Assembly (NCBI GenBank): GCA_910583765.1
Contig: CAJTYS010000072.1
Location: 1-12,745, forward strand
Direction of reading: 5' to 3'
Source: an uncultured Eubacteriales bacterium
GTDB taxonomy: Bacteria; Bacillota; Clostridia; Peptostreptococcales; Anaerovoracaceae
DNA length: 12,745 nt
Shown here: positions 1 to 6,432 of the stretch, piece after piece
How positions within the stretch are numbered: the stretch's first letter is position 1
How the letters are laid out: each line of letters opens with the position of its first letter
Notes under the pieces: model-generated
Told to the model about the DNA's origin: nothing
Seen by the model: the letters and a program-made list of their open reading frames with translations, nothing else
Databases searched by the model: none
Translations under genes and position numbers: made by a program

Positions 1-169
1 AAGCACAAGGGATACAGCGATTTTTTAATCTTCTAACTGTCAAAGACAGGATTATTATACACAAATTCTATCAATGATACAATCCTCTGATTGTTTTACG
101 AAACCTCTCTTCTTCTCATTTCTACCCTCGCCCGCAAATCCGGTTTATCGCGTCCAGCAAAAAAATCCA

Positions 170-198
170 TTGACAACCAGCGAAAAAAATAGTAGGAT
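170..198 (+). promoter_or_regulatory. Sigma-A promoter of the plus-strand MATE gene
   Basis: TTGACA at 170-175, a 17-base spacer, then TAGGAT at 193-198. The -35 matches consensus fully and the -10 matches in four of six positions. Transcription should start near 205, leaving a leader of about 120 bases before the MATE start at 328. No other promoter-like pair lies between the downstream hairpin and the gene, so this is probably the gene's main promoter. Confidence 0.75.
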
Positions 199-205
199 GT
201 AAAAA

Positions 206-217
206 GTCGTATACGTC
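206..217. promoter_or_regulatory. Possible repressor operator at the transcription start
   Basis: An 8-base perfect palindrome, CGTATACG (208-215), lies at the predicted start of transcription. It extends to a 12-base near-palindrome (206-217) with one mismatched pair. A dyad here could be the site of a TetR- or MarR-type repressor of the exporter. No such regulator gene lies in the window and the dyad is short, so this is a weak inference. Confidence 0.25.
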
Positions 218-233
218 CGCCAGACAAAAAAGA

Positions 234-286
234 GGCTATAGATTTTATTGTTTCTGATCTTAAACAATAGAATCTATGGCCTTTTT
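234..286 (+). terminator. Leader terminator / attenuator upstream of MATE gene
   Basis: A 20-base-pair stem (234-253 with 262-281) has only two G-U wobbles and an 8-base loop (254-261). It is followed by TTTTT at 282-286, which makes it a textbook intrinsic terminator. It lies between the promoter at 170-198 and the MATE start at 328, so transcripts must read through it. The opposite strand also has a T-rich tail (TCTTTTTTG), so it could stop transcription both ways. It may be an attenuator; alternatively it is the terminator of a gene off the left edge with the promoter placed upstream by chance. Confidence 0.8.
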
Positions 287-327
287 CATTGAGCAAAGCG
301 CAAAGGAAAAGAAAGGAGTTTCTGATC

Positions 328-1671
328 ATGAGCCAACTTTATATGAAAGAAAAATCCGTGCTGCCTTTGGTATTATCCATGTCCTTTCCCATGGCCATTT
401 CCATGCTGGTAAACGCCCTCTACAATATTGTGGACAGCTACTTTGTGGCGAAAATCAGCGAAAGCGCCATGACCGCCCTATCCCTGGTGTTTCCCCTGCA
501 AAATCTAGTCATGGCCGTGGCCGTGGGTTTTGGCGTGGGCATCAACGCCGCGGCCGCCTATTTCTTGGGAGCGGAAAATCCCAAGGCCGCTGACAGCTCC
601 GTTTCTCAAGGACTGGTCCTAAACGGACTCCACGGGATCCTGCTGACAGCGGGATGCCTTGCCAGCGCGCAACTGTTTTTAGGGCTGTTCACATCAGATG
701 CGGAAACCATTTCCTATGGGACGCAATATTCCATGATCGTGTTCCTCTTTTCCATGGTGATCACAGTGGGCGTATGTTTTGAAAAAATCTTTCAAGCCGT
801 GGGCAGGATGAAAGTCTCCATGGCTGGCATGATGATCGGGTGTTTGGCTAACATCATTTTGGATCCCGTTCTCATCTTTGGCATCGGCTTTTTCCCTGAA
901 TTGGGAATCAAGGGAGCAGCTCTGGCCACTGGCATCGGCCAGGGGATCACCCTTGTCTTTTATATCATCGTGTTCCTCAAAACGCCTATGCCTGTGCGTA
1001 TCAAGCTAAAGCGATCCATGATAGACACAAAAGTCTGCAAGCGCCTATACGCAGTGGGAATCCCCGCCACCTTGAACATGGCGCTCCCCTCTCTTTTGAT
1101 CACAGCGCTCAACGGGATCTTGGCGGAGTTTTCGCAGATGTACGTGCTGATCCTGGGGATCTACTACAAGCTGCAGACCTTCATTTATCTGACAACAAAC
1201 GGCATTGTCCAGGGCATCCGTCCTCTGGTAGGCTATAATTACGGCGCAGGAGAACTTGACCGAGTAAAGTGCGTCCACCGGACAGCGCTGATGCTCAGTG
1301 CGCTGATCATGGCTCTGGGGACTGGTCTGTGCCTTCTGATCCCCAAACAGCTGATCGCCATGTTTTCCGCTAACCCCCAGACCATCAGCGCTGGTGCGGA
1401 GGCCTTGCGGTTCATCAGCTGTGGCTTTCTCGTGTCAGCCATTTCCGTTATCACCTGCGGCACCCTGGAAGGGCTGGGGAAGGGCCTGCCGTCTCTAGTG
1501 ATTTCCATTATCCGCTACATTGCCATTATTCCCATCGCCTTTGTTCTGAGCCGCTTTCTGGAGGCCGCTGGCGTATGGCACGGGTTCTGGGTGACAGAAC
1601 TGATCAGCGCAGGAGCAGCGGTCCTGCTGTTTCACCGCTGCGTGAAAGGGCTGGGAAAAGACAAGGCCTGA
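328..1671 (+). CDS. MATE-family multidrug/organic-cation efflux transporter (MepA-like)
   Basis: This is an inner-membrane antiporter of the MATE family, which exports cationic drugs, dyes or metabolites using a sodium or proton gradient. The protein has 447 residues, the usual family length, and alternates hydrophobic segments with short loops as expected for 12 helices. Family-like stretches are visible: PMAISMLVNALYNIVDSYFV near the N-terminus, an ILDPVLIFG segment after helix 5, and PLVGYNYGAG in the second half. I chose ATG 328 because GAAAGGAG (311-318) is well placed before it; an in-frame ATG at 289 lies in the leader and has no ribosome site. The gene is monocistronic, preceded by an apparent attenuator, and convergent with a second MATE gene. 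The substrate cannot be read from sequence. Confidence 0.93.
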   Translation: MSQLYMKEKSVLPLVLSMSFPMAISMLVNALYNIVDSYFVAKISESAMTALSLVFPLQNLVMAVAVGFGVGINAAAAYFLGAENPKAADSSVSQGLVLNGLHGILLTAGCLASAQLFLGLFTSDAETISYGTQYSMIVFLFSMVITVGVCFEKIFQAVGRMKVSMAGMMIGCLANIILDPVLIFGIGFFPELGIKGAALATGIGQGITLVFYIIVFLKTPMPVRIKLKRSMIDTKVCKRLYAVGIPATLNMALPSLLITALNGILAEFSQMYVLILGIYYKLQTFIYLTTNGIVQGIRPLVGYNYGAGELDRVKCVHRTALMLSALIMALGTGLCLLIPKQLIAMFSANPQTISAGAEALRFISCGFLVSAISVITCGTLEGLGKGLPSLVISIIRYIAIIPIAFVLSRFLEAAGVWHGFWVTELISAGAAVLLFHRCVKGLGKDKA

Positions 1672-1693
1672 ACCATCCGTCTCTGGTTCAGGC
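1653..1693 (-). terminator. Shared terminator between convergent MATE genes
   Basis: A perfect 10-base-pair stem (1666-1675 with 1684-1693) has an 8-base loop and overlaps the stop codon of the plus-strand MATE gene (1669-1671). On the minus strand it is followed by CTTGTCTTTT (1656-1665 reversed), a reasonable T-rich tail for the convergent gene that ends at 1740. On the plus strand the tail has few T residues, so termination in that direction is less certain. Confidence 0.65.
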
Positions 1694-1739
1694 TGTCTAA
1701 AAGGCTGTGAAAGCGCTGATCCACCACGCATAAGAAAGT

Positions 1740-3149
1740 CTAAGCATCTCCAGTCTCCGTCTCACTGCATTCTGCCGCAGCCTCTCTTTTTTTCATCCCA
1801 TGCATGATCACGTAGTACCCTGTGACTAAAATCAGATCAGCTCCCAGCCAGGCCGTCACTTCCACAAAATAAATCCCTTGCTCACCGATCACCCTGATGA
1901 CCAAGAATGCCATCACCACTCGGCAAACCAGCTCAGTAGCGCTGCCCACCACCACAAGGATCATCCGGTTCATCCCCATGACAGTGGAACGATAGGTATT
2001 GACAGCGTAAAGAGCCAGTAACAGAACACCCATGATAAAGAGATATCGATAAGCCACCGCCAGCACATCGCCTGCGATAACCGCATTCGCTGAAATGAAC
2101 AACATCAGGATATGCCTGCCAAATATGATTATGACGCTGCCCATGATCAGGGATGTGATGATGCCAAAGAGCAGACTGATCCTAGTTCCCTTTCGGATCC
2201 GCTCCAGATTTTTCGCCCCGTAATTCTGACTGGTGTACACCATCATAGCGCTGCCCATGGCCAGAGAAATGGTCTCCAGCACGCCATACAGCTTGTTAGT
2301 CGCCGTGAAGCCGGCCACATAGATCATACCTAAAGAATTCAGCGCATATTGGACCACAATGCCGCCTACAGCGATGATCGCATACTGAAACGCCGTGGCT
2401 ACGCCTCTGGCCCATACTTTCTTCAGCAGATTTCGATCTGGCCGCTTCTCTTCTTCTCTGGATTTCAGCAGCGTCATCCTTCGCAGCACCACAAAACAAT
2501 AGGCACAAGCAATCAGCTGGGCAATGCCGCTGGCTGCCGCTGCTCCAGCCACGCCCCACTGGAACACCAATACAAAGAGCAGGTCAAGACTGATGTTCAG
2601 CATCGTGGAAATCAGCAAAGCGATGAAGGGCGTTTTGCTGTCACCCAGCGCACGCAGGATACAGGAAATCGTGTTGTACTGCTGCACCACGAAAATGCCG
2701 ATGTACATAATGATGATGTAAACATGGGCATAGTGATAGATATTTTCCGGCGTATGCAAAAGCCGCAGCATGGGCCCCGCGAAAACCACGCCTGCTGCCG
2801 CCAGTCCCGTCCCGGCGGCAAGGCTGAGCCAAAGGGACGCATTGACGCTCTTTCGCAGCATGGAATGATTTTTCTCCCCAAAATAATTGGCAGTCAAGAT
2901 GGAAAATCCCTGTCCAAATCCCACCGCGGCCCAGAGCATGAACCAGTAGATCCAGTCTGTGGAACCGATGGCTGCCAGAGCGTCCACGCCAACGCCTTTT
3001 CCCACGATCGCCGCGTCTGTGACCGTATATAACTGCTGCAGGAAATTTCCTGCCATCAGAGGCAGCATGAATGTCAATATCAACTTTTTGGGATCGCCTG
3101 CTGTCATGTCACGAACGCGCTGATCCGTTTTTTCCATGTCTTTGCTCAT
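1740..3149 (-). CDS. MATE-family efflux transporter (DinF/NorM-like clostridial type)
   Basis: A second MATE antiporter, 469 residues, with about 12 hydrophobic segments. Visible family features include PLMAGNFLQQLYTVTDAAIVG in the first helix region, a GFGQGFSILTANYFG stretch, an LRALGDSKTPF motif after helix 4, and YTSQNYGA in the second half. It differs markedly from the neighbouring plus-strand MATE protein, so the two are not a recent tandem duplication but members of different subgroups. The ATG at 3149 is preceded by GGAAAGGG with suitable spacing. The C-terminus is hydrophilic and acidic. Substrate is unknown. Confidence 0.93.
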   Translation of the reverse strand: MSKDMEKTDQRVRDMTAGDPKKLILTFMLPLMAGNFLQQLYTVTDAAIVGKGVGVDALAAIGSTDWIYWFMLWAAVGFGQGFSILTANYFGEKNHSMLRKSVNASLWLSLAAGTGLAAAGVVFAGPMLRLLHTPENIYHYAHVYIIIMYIGIFVVQQYNTISCILRALGDSKTPFIALLISTMLNISLDLLFVLVFQWGVAGAAAASGIAQLIACAYCFVVLRRMTLLKSREEEKRPDRNLLKKVWARGVATAFQYAIIAVGGIVVQYALNSLGMIYVAGFTATNKLYGVLETISLAMGSAMMVYTSQNYGAKNLERIRKGTRISLLFGIITSLIMGSVIIIFGRHILMLFISANAVIAGDVLAVAYRYLFIMGVLLLALYAVNTYRSTVMGMNRMILVVVGSATELVCRVVMAFLVIRVIGEQGIYFVEVTAWLGADLILVTGYYVIMHGMKKREAAAECSETETGDA

Positions 3150-3228
3150 AACCCTGCCCTTTCCACCTGAAATTTTTGTGCCCCATTAGACTATGATTAA
3201 ACAAAATGAGCACAAAGCCGTATCCCCT

Positions 3229-3257
3229 ACGATACTCTCTTTTCAGTAAAAAGGCAA
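3229..3257 (-). promoter_or_regulatory. Candidate promoter of minus-strand MATE gene
   Basis: Reading the minus strand, TTGCCT (3257-3252), a 17-base spacer and TATCGT (3234-3229) give four of six matches in each hexamer. An inverted repeat, GTATC/GATAC (3220-3224 and 3231-3235), overlaps the -10 element and could be an operator. This is a moderate candidate with no independent support. Confidence 0.35.
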
Positions 3258-3275
3258 CCCTACCAAAGGATAATT

Positions 3276-3324
3276 TTGAAATAAAACACGAGCCAAGCTT
3301 GGCTATGCTCCAGGCTTGGCTCGT
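3276..3324 (-). terminator. Terminator of the Big_2 protein gene
   Basis: An 11-base-pair perfect stem (3288-3298 with 3314-3324) with a 15-base loop lies 35 bases past the stop codon of the Big_2 gene. On the minus strand it is followed by GTTTTATTTC (3287-3278). A smaller alternative hairpin can form within it. It separates this gene from the MATE gene downstream on the same strand. Confidence 0.8.
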
Positions 3325-3358
3325 AGTATGCGGCAGGTTCCGCAGGTTTAGTGGTATT

Positions 3359-4378
3359 TTAGTGATATGGGCAGTTATCATGCTTTTCATACTCTGGGCA
3401 TATCGGCCCGGTGCTGTGGCCCCCGTTGCTAGGAGGATCTTCATGAATGTGACCAGGCTGCCCATGGGTGGCGTATTCATAGAATGACCATGCTGCGTCA
3501 TGCATGGTTTGGCCATCCTTGCCAGACTCAAAATCGGTACGGAAACATAATCCACAGGAACAGCATATGGTGGGATATTCATATTTTTTGATTGGTATCT
3601 TCTGATGATCTTGCGGTGAATCTGTGCCTGCTTCACAGAAGAACCAGACGTGCCGTTCCCACTCTCCATCAATGTCAGCATGGATCGGCACCCCGCATGT
3701 ACACTGCCATCTAGGGCCTTCAAAGTATCCGTCTTTGTCTTTTTTAATGGGATGTATGGCTGTGTTTTTAGGTTCTTCGGTTTCTTCTTCCGTAGCCTCA
3801 TCCTTCTCCGGGTTCTTTTTACGAGTATCTTTCACCGTCACTTTACATTTATAAATCTTTTTACTTACTTTAGCGGTAATAATAGCCGTGCCCTTTTTCT
3901 TAGCGGTTACCATGCCAGTCTTAGACACTGCGGCAACTTTCTTGTTGCTGGTTTTCCATGTGGCTTTCTTGGACGTGCCTGTTACTTTTAACTGACATTT
4001 TTTCGTCTTGGCCATGTCCAGAGAAACTTTCGTCTTGTTCAGCTTTACTTTCGCGGCTACCTTTGCCCCCCGCACTATCACCTTGCATTTCAAAGTCTTT
4101 TTGCCTGCTTTGGCAGTAATGACAGCCGTGCCCTTTTTCTTGGCAGTCACTTTACCGTTCTTAGACACGGCAGCGACTTTCTTGCTGCTGCTTTTCCATG
4201 TGGCTTTCTTGGACGTGCCTGTCACCTTTAATTGATAAGACTTGTTCACGTTCAGAGAAATTTTCGTCTTGTTTAGCTTTGGCGCTGATTTTGCCTGTGC
4301 TGCCGCAGGCATTGCTAATGTGAACATGATCGCCAACACGGTGATCACTGTGACTGATTTTGTGATGATTTTTTTCAT
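3359..4378 (-). CDS. Secreted protein with two Big_2 (Ig-like) domains and a Cys/His-rich C-terminal region
   Basis: Residues 1-29 form a Sec signal peptide: two lysines, a hydrophobic core, then an AAAQA-type cleavage site. Two Big_2 immunoglobulin-like domains follow (about 34-103 and 112-183), nearly identical in places, e.g. KVTGTSKKATW at 51 and 131. An acidic linker (186-206, rich in E, K and T) leads to a C-terminal region with two related Cys/His modules: C226-x-C228-G with H243 and C248, and C273-x-C275-G-x-C278 with H293, H305, H310 and H312. These resemble the CxxCG/H metal-binding-looking modules common at the ends of clostridial secreted proteins, and zinc binding is an inference. 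I see no LPXTG anchor or S-layer domain, so the protein is probably released or held by charge; the Big_2 part is very lysine-rich. The ATG is preceded by AAAGGGGAG. Big_2 domains are typical of adhesins and surface proteins; the function here is unknown. Confidence 0.85.
   Translation of the reverse strand: MKKIITKSVTVITVLAIMFTLAMPAAAQAKSAPKLNKTKISLNVNKSYQLKVTGTSKKATWKSSSKKVAAVSKNGKVTAKKKGTAVITAKAGKKTLKCKVIVRGAKVAAKVKLNKTKVSLDMAKTKKCQLKVTGTSKKATWKTSNKKVAAVSKTGMVTAKKKGTAIITAKVSKKIYKCKVTVKDTRKKNPEKDEATEEETEEPKNTAIHPIKKDKDGYFEGPRWQCTCGVPIHADIDGEWERHVWFFCEAGTDSPQDHQKIPIKKYEYPTICCSCGLCFRTDFESGKDGQTMHDAAWSFYEYATHGQPGHIHEDPPSNGGHSTGPICPEYEKHDNCPYH
3830..4279 (-). repeat. Tandem duplication encoding the two Big_2 domains
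   Basis: The two domains are encoded by segments at about 4279-4070 and 4045-3830. A run of about 30 identical bases occurs in both (3951-3982 and 4191-4222), exactly 240 bases apart, so the unit is 80 codons. The nucleotide identity, not just protein similarity, points to a fairly recent internal duplication or gene conversion between domains. Confidence 0.8.
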
Positions 4379-4478
4379 GATCCATTCTCCCCTTTCATTG
4401 GTATATGCGAAACAAATATCTTTGTGAAAATCCGTTCATTGGATTCGCGAGATTCTCATAGTTCTACATCCGCTTTTC

Positions 4479-4508
4479 ATTATACAAGTGCGCTTGACGA
4501 TGTGTCAA
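4479..4508 (-). promoter_or_regulatory. Sigma-A promoter of the Big_2 protein gene
   Basis: On the minus strand, TTGACA (4508-4503), an 18-base spacer and TATAAT (4484-4479) are both perfect consensus hexamers. The leader would be about 95 bases long. The promoter begins directly after the stop codon of the upstream ribbon-helix-helix gene (4522), so the Big_2 gene can be transcribed independently of it. Confidence 0.8.
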
Positions 4509-4521
4509 TGTTTTTTCTTTT

Positions 4522-4731
4522 TCACTTCCAAATGAACTGAGGCTCTCTCTTCTTTTGCACGCAATCCGCAAGATACAGATTGATCAGGGTTTGATAAGGG
4601 ATCCCCATCACATCTGCCTTTGATTTAAAATATTCAATGGTGATCTCGTCAATGTTGATGGTGATCTGTCTTTTCGCTCTTTTAGCATATGGATTTTTTC
4701 TAGAATTACTGAAATCATATTCTTCCCCCAT
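4522..4731 (-). CDS. BrnA-like / CopG-type ribbon-helix-helix antitoxin-like protein (orphan)
   Basis: A 69-residue basic protein. The RQITINIDEITIEYFKSKA stretch followed by MGIPYQTLINLYLADCV fits the beta strand and two helices of the ribbon-helix-helix fold as seen in BrnA-type antitoxins, which dimerise, bind DNA and usually neutralise a BrnT RNase toxin. No BrnT-like gene lies on either side, so it is an orphan antitoxin or a stand-alone repressor. I place the start at ATG 4731 rather than 4740: the GAGGGG ribosome site (4741-4746) abuts the 4740 ATG but is nine bases from the 4731 ATG. Two direct repeats upstream may be its own operator. The assignment rests on pattern recognition of the family. 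Confidence 0.75.
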   Translation of the reverse strand: MGEEYDFSNSRKNPYAKRAKRQITINIDEITIEYFKSKADVMGIPYQTLINLYLADCVQKKREPQFIWK

Positions 4732-4749
4732 GTTTCTCATCCCCTCTGA

Positions 4750-4774
4750 TAATTATTAAGTAATTATTTGTCAA
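4750..4774 (-). promoter_or_regulatory. Direct repeats TAATTATT x2 next to a TTGACA: possible autoregulatory operator
   Basis: The octamer TAATTATT occurs at 4750-4757 and again at 4761-4768, 11 bases apart, close to one helical turn, just upstream of the ribbon-helix-helix gene. A minus-strand TTGACA (4774-4769) touches the second copy. Ribbon-helix-helix repressors often bind short direct or inverted repeats in their own promoters. A 17-base-spaced -10 would be TATCAG (4751-4746), but this would start transcription inside or after the ribosome site, so the exact promoter is unresolved. Confidence 0.4.
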
Positions 4775-4805
4775 TCACCTTTATTGCGCCTTTTATCTCG
4801 TATTA

Positions 4806-4862
4806 TTTTCCGATAACACGCGCTTTTCGCTTTCCATGTTTTTCCGATCATACGCACTTTTC
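4806..4862. repeat. Imperfect 23-base direct repeat
   Basis: Two copies, 4806-4828 and 4840-4862, match at 20 of 23 positions and start 34 bases apart. Each begins TTTTCCGAT and ends in ACTTTTC or GCTTTTC. A weaker GCGCCTTTT at 4786-4794 keeps almost the same spacing and may be a third, decayed unit. The role is unknown. Confidence 0.55.
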
Positions 4863-4924
4863 TACCTGTTCATGTCTACTTTTACTTTAGCGGCGCAGCG
4901 CCATGTCGCCCACACCGCCGCGTC

Positions 4925-4970
4925 AAAAAACACAAGCCAGAGATCAATCGGAATCCCCAGCTTGTTTTTT
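4925..4970 (-). terminator. Intrinsic terminator of the dehydrogenase gene (bidirectional)
   Basis: The stem pairs 4932-4944 with 4953-4965: ACAAGC/GCTTGT at the base, a wobble pair, then a six-pair inner stem with two wobbles, closing an 8-base loop. On the minus strand it is followed by GTTTTTTG, and on the plus strand by TTTTT, so it can act both ways. It lies about 90 bases past the dehydrogenase stop codon. Confidence 0.75.
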
Positions 4971-5056
4971 GCATTTCATATGAACTTTTTATTGTATTGA
5001 ACCAAAATTCTTAGTAGCCTATTGTAATCCAAGGAAAAATAGTTCCCCTTGTCAGC

Positions 5057-6280
5057 TTACAGCGGTTTTACTTCTGTTTCCAGGACAATGTCCAGTTTTG
5101 CCGCATAATCCAGGTACTTGTCGCACTCTTCATAAGTCAGCATGTCGGAGGAAATCAGCCCAGTCTGGGTGTAATCATCGTTCACGAACATCTTTGTGAA
5201 CAGAGAACCGCACTGACCTGTCAAATACTGTTCGCCAGTGATCCCAGCTCTTTTAAAGGATTCTTCGCAGCCCGGCGCATAGAGATAAGTTTCCACCAGC
5301 ACTTTTTTGCCGTCCTTTGTTCCTGTGGCTTCCACAACGAACGCGCCTTCATCTTTCACCAGTCCTTCTTCCAGAATCTCCGCGATTTCATCGTGGTATT
5401 TTGGGGCCGGCGGCAGATGGGAAACGATCACGTCAAACGGGATGAACGTATGATCCTTGTAAGTTTCTTCTTTCCTGGACAGCAGGCCCGCTCTGTATAG
5501 CGGTGTGGAAAATTCGATGCCAACGCCGCCATATTTGAAGTTAATGTTCTTGGCCCCTTTGAAGTGGGTGTCTTTGTTAAGTCCCATGTAAACCGTTTCA
5601 TCGTGCGCGTGCTCTACCAAAGTGACCTCCTTGGCGCAGCCTTTGAAATGTCTGGTCACTGGCAGGGAATGAGGTTCCGTTTCCACTAAAACGCCATCTT
5701 TCAAGGCAAAGGTTGGGTCTGTCATATCGGACAAGGCCGTGAACGGAGACCACCAGAACGGCAGGAATCTCTTGGCTTCCACGCCTTCATACACCATCAT
5801 CAGGATATCGTCGCAAGTATCCAAATAACGCATGCTGCTCTTTGTGGCCACGCACATCATGCCTGGCGCGGAACCAGTTCCGATGATTGCCATTTTGCCA
5901 ATTTCAGCGAATTTTTTGCCATAATCACGATACATGATTTCTACGCAGGTTGGCCACCACTCGTCCAGCACGTCTGTGGCAGCGAAATCCTGATAATTGG
6001 CCTTGACTGCCAAAGCCGCGTCCAGCACATTTGGAGCAAAGCGGATCGGAAGCGCGTTGACAATGAGATCCACGCCCTGAGCCACTTCAATGATGCTGTT
6101 GGTGTCGCTCGCGTCCACATAAGCGCCCTTTGCTTTTTTCAGCATTTTTACCAGTTCATCCACTGCTTTGTGGTCAAAGTCCGCGCAAATGATTTCACTG
6201 ACATTTGCTTCTTCATCCATTCTCTGCGCCACTGTTGATCCTTGTGCGCCTGTTCCTAAAACTAAAATTTTCTTACCCAT
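5057..6280 (-). CDS. Saccharopine dehydrogenase family NAD(P)-dependent oxidoreductase
   Basis: A 407-residue protein with an N-terminal Rossmann fold: beta strand KKILVLG, then the G9-x-G11-x-x-G14 nucleotide loop, and D34 at the end of the second strand, which would favour NAD(H) over NADP(H). The middle and C-terminal parts (IGTGSAPGMMCV, then DEWWP earlier and KHTFIPFDV-like segments later) fit the saccharopine dehydrogenase/reductase superfamily, which oxidises or forms secondary amines between amino acids and keto acids. True lysine-pathway enzymes, carboxynorspermidine synthase and several uncharacterised relatives share this fold, so the substrate cannot be named. The start at 6280 follows AGAGAGGTGA with good spacing; an in-frame ATG at 6322 lacks one. 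It is divergent from an AraC regulator and near an amino-acid permease, consistent with amino-acid metabolism. Confidence 0.85.
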   Translation of the reverse strand: MGKKILVLGTGAQGSTVAQRMDEEANVSEIICADFDHKAVDELVKMLKKAKGAYVDASDTNSIIEVAQGVDLIVNALPIRFAPNVLDAALAVKANYQDFAATDVLDEWWPTCVEIMYRDYGKKFAEIGKMAIIGTGSAPGMMCVATKSSMRYLDTCDDILMMVYEGVEAKRFLPFWWSPFTALSDMTDPTFALKDGVLVETEPHSLPVTRHFKGCAKEVTLVEHAHDETVYMGLNKDTHFKGAKNINFKYGGVGIEFSTPLYRAGLLSRKEETYKDHTFIPFDVIVSHLPPAPKYHDEIAEILEEGLVKDEGAFVVEATGTKDGKKVLVETYLYAPGCEESFKRAGITGEQYLTGQCGSLFTKMFVNDDYTQTGLISSDMLTYEECDKYLDYAAKLDIVLETEVKPL

Positions 6281-6339
6281 TTTTGATTCACCTCTCTTGG
6301 AAAAATGGTTTCTGATTTTCAATTTGTCTTTCTGGTATT

Positions 6340-6345
6340 ATTATA
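6340..6345 (-). promoter_or_regulatory. -10 element of the dehydrogenase promoter, weak -35
   Basis: A perfect TATAAT reads on the minus strand at 6345-6340, about 60 bases before the dehydrogenase start. No good -35 hexamer lies 16-18 bases upstream (GGATTT at 17). A good -10 with a poor -35 is typical of activator-dependent promoters, and the divergent AraC-type regulator is the obvious candidate activator. Confidence 0.45.
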
Positions 6346-6369
6346 TCGCCTGGTTCAAAATGAAATCCA

Positions 6370-6398
6370 TGGACATTTTATCGAAGATTTAGTATAAT
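6370..6398 (+). promoter_or_regulatory. Sigma-A promoter of the AraC-family regulator gene
   Basis: TGGACA (6370-6375), a 17-base spacer and TATAAT (6393-6398). Five of six and six of six consensus matches make this a strong promoter, with a leader of roughly 28 bases before ATG 6433. It is back-to-back with the dehydrogenase promoter, the two -10 elements being about 50 bases apart. Confidence 0.8.
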
Positions 6399-6432
6399 GA
6401 TATAAAAAAACGACTATAAAACGGAGATAGTT

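Larger units (their letters stand above)
1..327. other. Left intergenic region and MATE leader
   Basis: I see no coding sequence here. Besides the promoter and terminator listed separately, there are two small hairpins: CTGTC/GACAG at 37-49, and ACAATC/GATTGT at 79-94 followed by TTT. The second could be a weak terminator of a gene off the left edge. No start codon opens a convincing leader peptide between the predicted transcription start (about 205) and the terminator. Confidence 0.6.
4741..5056. other. Non-coding stretch between the RHH gene and the dehydrogenase gene
   Basis: No convincing gene on either strand. It holds, from the right, the dehydrogenase terminator (4925-4970), a GC-rich inverted repeat GCGGCG/CGCCGC (4890-4895 and 4916-4921), the 23-base direct repeats, and the octamer repeats next to the ribbon-helix-helix gene. 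I looked for a BrnT-like toxin frame upstream of the orphan antitoxin and found none. Confidence 0.6.

Noticed and set aside
205..286. Known riboswitch class in the MATE leader
   Set aside because: The leader before the terminator is about 29 bases and shows no recognisable aptamer core.
2349..3032. Plus-strand open frame of 227 codons opposite the second MATE gene
   Set aside because: The translation is low in hydrophobic structure, rich in His/Gln/Arg and antisense to a clear transporter gene, with no ribosome site.
3109..3801. Long minus-strand open frame (230 codons) over the Big_2 gene 3' end
   Set aside because: It is out of frame with the Big_2 protein, crosses its terminator and the MATE start, and encodes no recognisable domain; it is a shadow of the real genes.
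4806..4862. CRISPR array
   Set aside because: Only two imperfect 23-base copies with an 11-base gap; there is no regular spacer array and no cas gene.
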